Source: Flavobacteriaceae bacterium (GTDB taxonomy: Bacteria > Bacteroidota > Bacteroidia > Flavobacteriales > Flavobacteriaceae). From it: 10,911 nucleotides of DNA. The first letter of the stretch is position 1, and each line of letters begins with the position of its first letter. The notes beneath the pieces are model-generated. The model searched no databases. It was not told the origin of the DNA and saw nothing but the letters and a program-made list of their open reading frames with translations. Below, piece by piece: positions 7,192-10,911 of this stretch. The translations under genes were made by a program, and so were the position numbers. The stretch spans positions 1 through 10,911 of the forward strand of contig WFMU01000105.1 of NCBI GenBank assembly GCA_015488935.1, read 5' to 3'.

Positions 7192-8790
7192 TTATTTAGC
7201 AATGTTTACCGATCTTGTTTCGCGTATTACTGTAACACGTACTTGTCCCGGATAAGTCATGTCATTTTGTATTTTTTGAGAAATACTAAAAGACAATTCT
7301 GCTGCTTTGGTATCATTTACTTTACCACTTTCTACAATAACACGTAGTTCTCTACCAGCTTGTATTGCATACGCTTTTTGTACTCCTGTAAAACCAAAAG
7401 CAATTTCTTCTAAATCTTTTAAACGTTGTATGTACGAGTCTAAAACTTGACGTCTTGCTCCTGGTCTTGCACCAGAAATGGCATCACAAACTTGTATTAT
7501 TGGCGATATTAATGAAGTCATTTCAATCTCATCATGGTGTGCTCCAATGGCATTACAAACATCGGCTTTTTCTCCGTATTTTTTTGCCCATTCCATACCT
7601 AATAGAGCATGAGGTAATTCACTTTCTGTTTCTGGTACTTTTCCAATATCGTGTAATAAACCAGCGCGTTTAGCAACTTTAGCATTTAAGCCAAGTTCTG
7701 CTGCCATAATTGCACAAAGGTTAGCGACTTCTCTGGAGTGTTGTAATAAATTTTGTCCATACGAAGAACGATATTTCATTCTACCAACAACTTTTATTAA
7801 TTCTGGATGTAAACCATGAATTCCCAAATCAATAACGGTACGTTTACCTACATCAATCATTTCTTGCTCAATCGACTTTCTTGTTTTAGCAACAATTTCT
7901 TCGATACGTGCAGGATGTATTCTTCCATCTGTAACTAATTTGTGTAAAGATAAACGAGCAACTTCTCTACGTACAGGATCAAAGCACGATAATATAATTG
8001 CTTCTGGTGTATCATCTACAATAATTTCTACACCTGTTGCTGCTTCTAAAGCTCTAATATTGCGTCCTTCTCTACCAATAATACGACCTTTAACATCGTC
8101 TGATTCTAAGTTAAAAACAGACACACAATTTTCTACAGTTTGCTCTACTCCTACGCGTTGAATGGTAGAAAGTATTACTTTTTTTGCTTCTTGTTGTGCG
8201 GTTAATTTTGCTTCTTCTAATGACTCTTGAATAAATGCCATTGCTTCGGTTTTTGCCTCGTCTTTAAGAGATTTTATTAGTTCTTCTTTAGCATCATCGG
8301 CAGATAAACCAGAAATCACTTCTAATTGCTGTACCTGTTTTTTATGTAGTTTTTCGGTTTCTGTTTTTCGTTTTTCTAAGAAATCTAGTTTGTAATTAAA
8401 GCTAGATTCTTTTTCTGCTAAAGCAGCATTTAATTTCTTATTTTTATCTAATTCTTGAGAAACTCGCGATTCTTTTTCACGAATTCTCTTTTCTGCTTCT
8501 ACAATTTTTCCTTCTCGCTTTTGGATGTGTTTTTCGTGTTCCGATTTTAGTTCGATAAAGCGTTCTTTTGCTTGTAAAATTTTATCTTTTTTTAATCCTT
8601 CTGCTTCAATTCGTGCTTCTTTTAAGGTAGTTTTTGCTGTTTTATTTGCATCTCTAATAATACCTCCTGCTTGTTTTTTTGCTCTTGCAATTATTTGTGA
8701 TGCTTTACTTTTTTCTAGCACTTTAGCAATCACAAACCCTATTATTAATCCTATTATTGTACCAATTAGTGGTAGTAATATTCCGTCCAT
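7192..8790 (-). CDS. rny: ribonuclease Y
   Basis: 532 residues, slightly above the family norm of about 520. RNase Y is a membrane-anchored endoribonuclease that starts mRNA decay. A single N-terminal membrane helix (about 5-24) is followed by a long charged coiled coil (about 25-200). The KH RNA-binding domain contains [10 protein letters not shown] (235-244). The HD phosphohydrolase domain holds H351 (LLQHS), the metal-binding pair H380-D381 in LLHDIGK, H418-H419 in GAHHD and D436 in [14 protein letters not shown]. The C-terminus ([10 protein letters not shown]) is also typical. All active-site residues appear intact. Start ATG at 8790 directly precedes the membrane helix. It lies 84 bases downstream of the 6S RNA terminator. 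A TAGATTTT-like box (complement of 8846-8853) is only a weak promoter candidate, so read-through from zapA is possible. Confidence 0.97.
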   Translation of the reverse strand: MDGILLPLIGTIIGLIIGFVIAKVLEKSKASQIIARAKKQAGGIIRDANKTAKTTLKEARIEAEGLKKDKILQAKERFIELKSEHEKHIQKREGKIVEAEKRIREKESRVSQELDKNKKLNAALAEKESSFNYKLDFLEKRKTETEKLHKKQVQQLEVISGLSADDAKEELIKSLKDEAKTEAMAFIQESLEEAKLTAQQEAKKVILSTIQRVGVEQTVENCVSVFNLESDDVKGRIIGREGRNIRALEAATGVEIIVDDTPEAIILSCFDPVRREVARLSLHKLVTDGRIHPARIEEIVAKTRKSIEQEMIDVGKRTVIDLGIHGLHPELIKVVGRMKYRSSYGQNLLQHSREVANLCAIMAAELGLNAKVAKRAGLLHDIGKVPETESELPHALLGMEWAKKYGEKADVCNAIGAHHDEIEMTSLISPIIQVCDAISGARPGARRQVLDSYIQRLKDLEEIAFGFTGVQKAYAIQAGRELRVIVESGKVNDTKAAELSFSISQKIQNDMTYPGQVRVTVIRETRSVNIAK

Positions 8791-8874
8791 TGTCTGTTTA
8801 TATTTAGTTAATTCAATACTCCAACTAGAGTTTTTCTGTTTAAAGAAAATCTAAAATTGTTATTTTTATGTATT

Positions 8875-9036
8875 AAAAAACCTACATTAGTAAGGTTATT
8901 ATAAACTCCTGAAAACAGGTTTAGGACTAACAAGCTGATCAAAAATCCACGTAAAGTGGCACGATTTAACAACTTAGACTCATCCTTTCTAAATAAATAG
9001 TGTTGAGTTTATTAAACAAATAACTAATGTAGGCAA
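8875..9036 (-). ncRNA. ssrS: 6S RNA
   Basis: This stretch between zapA and rny lacks a plausible protein frame. On the minus strand it begins with CCTACATTAGT (9033-9023) and ends with its perfect complement ACTAATGTAGG (8891-8881), followed at once by six U, so an 11-bp closing stem doubles as the terminator. Inside it, TAAACCTG-TTTT-CAGG-AG-TTTA (around 8902-8922) forms a small hairpin on the 3' side, as seen in the central bubble of many 6S RNAs. CCAC-TTTAC-GTGG (near 8947-8959) lies close to the apex. The length of about 160, the rod-like plan and the position beside zapA (the E. coli ssrS neighbour) all fit 6S RNA, which binds the sigma-housekeeping RNA polymerase by mimicking an open promoter. 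A TTTATTTG box (complement of 9047-9054) could be its own promoter. Ends are approximate. Confidence 0.83.
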
Positions 9037-9086
9037 TTCTAATCCCCAAATAAATGGGTAATTTGAGTTATATTTTTTTAAAGAAC

Positions 9087-9377
9087 TTATTCTAAATGCG
9101 AATCTAAAATGGAATTAATTTCTCTTAATTTATCTTCCACATTTTTCTTTCCTAACAAATTTGAAATCTTTTTTACTTCAACTTGAGATGAAAATTGCAA
9201 TGCACACATAGCTAAAACGTCTTGTTTGTCTTGTACAGCGTAGCTTTGTTCAAACTTACTTGACAATTCATTAATTTTTTTAACCGCCTTTCGTACACCT
9301 TCTTCTTCACTTGCGTTAATAGTTAAAGGATATACTCTACCTGCTATGGTTACTCTTATTTTTAATTTTTCACTCAT
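9087..9377 (-). CDS. zapA: cell division protein ZapA
   Basis: 96 residues, the normal ZapA length. ZapA binds FtsZ in the cytoplasm and bundles filaments, stabilising the Z-ring. The N-terminal head has the family beginning KIRVTIAGRVYPLTI (about 5-19), then EEEGVRKAVKKIN (24-36), and the central YAVQDKQDVLAMCALQF region (about 46-62) that is especially characteristic of Bacteroidota ZapA. The rest is the C-terminal helix used for dimer and tetramer formation. The ATG at 9377 lies 5 bases after the stop of the coiled-coil gene, so the two are translated from one message. The 6S RNA gene follows about 50 bases after the stop. Confidence 0.93.
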   Translation of the reverse strand: MSEKLKIRVTIAGRVYPLTINASEEEGVRKAVKKINELSSKFEQSYAVQDKQDVLAMCALQFSSQVEVKKISNLLGKKNVEDKLREINSILDSHLE

Positions 9378-9382
9378 CTAAA

Positions 9383-9673
9383 TTATTCGCTTAACTGAAC
9401 AATACATTTATCAATTTCGCGGATCAAAGTATTTATTTTTATCTTTGTTAAGTGCTTATCTTCTTTGTTACCTACAATTGCATTCGCAACTTTTAAGGAT
9501 TGGTGTTTTTCTCTCAATTCCTCTATAAACGCATCCTGTTCCGAAACTTTATCCATCAACAATTGCTCAGTCTGCTTTAGCAGCTTGTTCTCATTTAGCA
9601 ATTGCTCTTGCTTCAAAATCAATCTTGTTAATTTATCTTCCAATAAATCAACCATTTCTAAAACATTATTCAT
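9383..9673 (-). CDS. coiled-coil protein in operon with zapA (ZapB-like candidate)
   Basis: 96 residues, mostly predicted helix. Residues 1-62 show heptad-like spacing of Leu and charged residues (MVDLLEDKL, LLNENKLLK, FIEELREKH), a coiled coil. The C-terminal part (about 75-96, KIKINTLIREIDKCIVQLS) is more distinctive and is, to my knowledge, the portion conserved among Bacteroidota relatives. There is no signal peptide or membrane span, so it is cytoplasmic. It is the first gene of the zapA transcript, with a 5-base gap. Size, coiled-coil build and position suggest a ZapB-like partner of ZapA at the Z-ring, but this is inference: proteobacterial ZapB is shorter and lies elsewhere, and coiled coils resemble each other easily. 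The ATG at 9673 suits the promoter about 25 bases upstream. Confidence 0.85.
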   Translation of the reverse strand: MNNVLEMVDLLEDKLTRLILKQEQLLNENKLLKQTEQLLMDKVSEQDAFIEELREKHQSLKVANAIVGNKEDKHLTKIKINTLIREIDKCIVQLSE

Positions 9674-9700
9674 TTATCAAAAAAGTATAAACTTATGCTA

Positions 9701-9731
9701 CAAAGTTAGATGAACCTAAGCTAAAAACCAA
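9701..9731 (-). promoter_or_regulatory. promoter of the coiled-coil gene-zapA operon
   Basis: On the minus strand, TTG (complement of 9729-9731, within TTTTTTGG), a 20-base spacer and TAACTTTG (complement of 9701-9708) fit the Bacteroidota housekeeping promoter TTTG-N19-21-TAnnTTTG at both boxes. The start would be near 9694, about 20 bases before the ATG at 9673. This is the best promoter match in the window. Confidence 0.7.
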
Positions 9732-9808
9732 AAAATATTTGTTTAAATGTAAAAAAAAACTAGAATGTCTAATATAAGCTTCTTATTTATATTTATTTGG
9801 CTTAGTTT

Positions 9809-9837
9809 TTGTAATTTTATCCACTATATTATATTTT
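9809..9837 (+). promoter_or_regulatory. possible promoter of the M23 peptidase gene
   Basis: TTG (9809-9811, in TTTTTG), an 18-base spacer and TATATTTT (9830-9837) resemble the -33/-7 pattern with one mismatch in the last base. The leader would be only a few bases, which makes the assignment tentative. No better match is seen in the 174-base divergent region. Confidence 0.3.
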
Positions 9838-9847
9838 ATAAATTTAA

Positions 9848-10911
9848 ATGAAAATAAAAAGACGAATCACATTAATAATCATTAGTTTAACTACTATTAT
9901 TGGATATTCACAAAAAAAATATCCAAAAAATTATTTCCAAAATCCATTAGAAATTCCAATTGTTTTGGCTGCAACTTTTGGTGAATTACGAACGAATCAT
10001 TTCCATGCGGGTCTCGACATTAAAACACAAAAAAGAGAAGGTTTACGTGTATTAGCCGCGGCAAATGGCTACGTTTCTCGTATAAAAATACAACGCTGGG
10101 GTTATGGAAAAGCTCTTTATATAAAACATCCTAATGGTTATACTACTGTATATGCGCATTTAAAAAAATTCGCTCCAGAAATTGAAAAATATGTGAAGCA
10201 AAACCAATATAATAAAAAGTCTTTTGAAATACAATTATTTCCTCAACCAAATCAATTAAAAGTTTACCAAGGTAAAACGATTGCTTTTAGTGGCGATACT
10301 GGAGGTTCTACTGCTCCACATTTACATTTTGAAATTAGAGATAGTAAAACCGAAAAAATTATTAATCCAATGCTTTTCGGTATTCATGTTAACGATTCTA
10401 AAAGACCTATTATAGAACAGGCTTATATTTATCCAATAGATGATTTTTCTCAAATCAATAAAGCCAATAAAAAGCAAAAAATACAATTCACTTTACAAAA
10501 AAATGGGGATTTGTTGGCTACTAAAATATACGCTTCTGGTACTATTGGTATTGGTGTTAAATCGTTTGATAGATTAGACGGTGCTATGAACAAAAATGGC
10601 ATTTACAAACTAGAACTTTTTGTAAATAAAGAAAAAAAGTACGAACACAAATTAGAAACTTTTTCGTTTGCAGAAGGAAAATATGTAAATTTATTGATGG
10701 ATTATGCACATAAATTTAAAAAAGGAGTTCGAATACAACGGTGTTTCATCGTGCCAAACAACAAACTTAGTATTTATAATAATGTTGTTAATAATGGATA
10801 TATTTATATTAAGGATGGTTTAAATTACACTATCGAAGTTATTGCTAGTGATTTTGAAGGTAACAAAACAAAACTTATCATTCCAATTGAAGGAAAAGAA
10901 CAAGATATTGT
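9848..10911 (+). CDS. secreted M23-family (LytM-type) metallopeptidase, 3' end outside window
   Basis: The frame is open from ATG 9848 to the window edge (354 codons plus two bases), so the C-terminus is missing. A signal peptide (MKIKRR, then a hydrophobic stretch to about 18) would be cut near GYS-QK (about 21-22). The peptidase domain follows almost directly: FHAGLD with zinc ligands H53 and D57, YAHL with catalytic H104, a GDTGGST turn (149-155) and HLHFEIR with H158 and zinc ligand H160. All active-site residues are present, so it should be an active zinc endopeptidase cutting peptidoglycan cross-bridge or stem peptides in the periplasm. The domain is interrupted by an insert (about 108-138) between H104 and the GDTGG turn. 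The region after about 185 is a beta-rich extension of unknown role, as in other Bacteroidota M23 proteins. It diverges from the zapA operon, which fits a cell-envelope role but does not prove a shared function. Confidence 0.93.
   Translation, partial: MKIKRRITLIIISLTTIIGYSQKKYPKNYFQNPLEIPIVLAATFGELRTNHFHAGLDIKTQKREGLRVLAAANGYVSRIKIQRWGYGKALYIKHPNGYTTVYAHLKKFAPEIEKYVKQNQYNKKSFEIQLFPQPNQLKVYQGKTIAFSGDTGGSTAPHLHFEIRDSKTEKIINPMLFGIHVNDSKRPIIEQAYIYPIDDFSQINKANKKQKIQFTLQKNGDLLATKIYASGTIGIGVKSFDRLDGAMNKNGIYKLELFVNKEKKYEHKLETFSFAEGKYVNLLMDYAHKFKKGVRIQRCFIVPNNKLSIYNNVVNNGYIYIKDGLNYTIEVIASDFEGNKTKLIIPIEGKEQDI

Noticed and set aside
8846..8853. TAGATTTT (minus strand) as the rny promoter
   Set aside because: It misses the last consensus base and has no TTG at the right distance; too weak to list as a separate feature.
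9044..9058. CCCA-N6-TGGG type hairpin just after zapA as a terminator
   Set aside because: The stem is only 4-5 bp with no U-run, and it overlaps the possible 6S promoter box.
1..10911. Search for CRISPR arrays, insertion sequences, tRNAs, toxin-antitoxin pairs, phage or defence genes
   Set aside because: No spaced direct repeats, no transposase-like frames, no tRNA cloverleaf and no defence-type domains were seen; the region reads as ordinary chromosomal housekeeping DNA.

Overview
The window is a very AT-rich chromosomal segment of housekeeping genes from a member of the Bacteroidota, most likely the Flavobacteriaceae. Signs of this are the TAnnTTTG-type -7 promoter boxes, the lack of Shine-Dalgarno sequences, A-rich leaders before start codons, and gene content typical of flavobacteria (ZapA with a short coiled-coil partner, RNase Y, class II fumarase, RecG, a secreted M23 peptidase). 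No insertion sequence, prophage, CRISPR array, tRNA or rRNA is visible.

Layout. Positions 139-2869 (+) hold a Gfo/Idh/MocA-family oxidoreductase, a 3-hydroxybutyryl-CoA dehydrogenase and a small secreted protein of unknown function; the last two are only 7 bases apart. A two-way terminator at 2895-2933 separates them from a 55-residue membrane protein on the minus strand (2950-3117). That small gene diverges from fumC (3344-4738, +). After fumC comes a 20-bp hairpin with a three-base loop (4769-4811), then recG (+), which has no ATG, GTG or TTG start at the expected place and probably begins at CTG 4973. recG converges on rny (7192-8790, -), with a shared hairpin terminator at 7076-7106.

Further right, on the minus strand and in order of transcription, are a ZapB-like coiled-coil gene (9383-9673), zapA (9087-9377), a 6S RNA gene (about 9036-8875) and rny. 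A good sigma-ABfr-type promoter (TTG-N20-TAACTTTG) precedes the coiled-coil gene. Diverging from it is a secreted M23 (LytM-type) endopeptidase that starts at 9848 and runs off the right edge.

How the parts fit: the right half groups cell division (ZapA and its likely partner), cell-wall hydrolysis (M23), global transcription control (6S RNA) and mRNA decay (RNase Y). The left half is metabolic (fumarase, acyl-CoA chemistry, an uncharacterised sugar-type dehydrogenase) plus RecG DNA repair. I found no evidence of a new multi-gene system. The items most worth a second look are the 6S RNA, the recG start, the 55-residue membrane protein, the unknown secreted protein and the hairpin after fumC.
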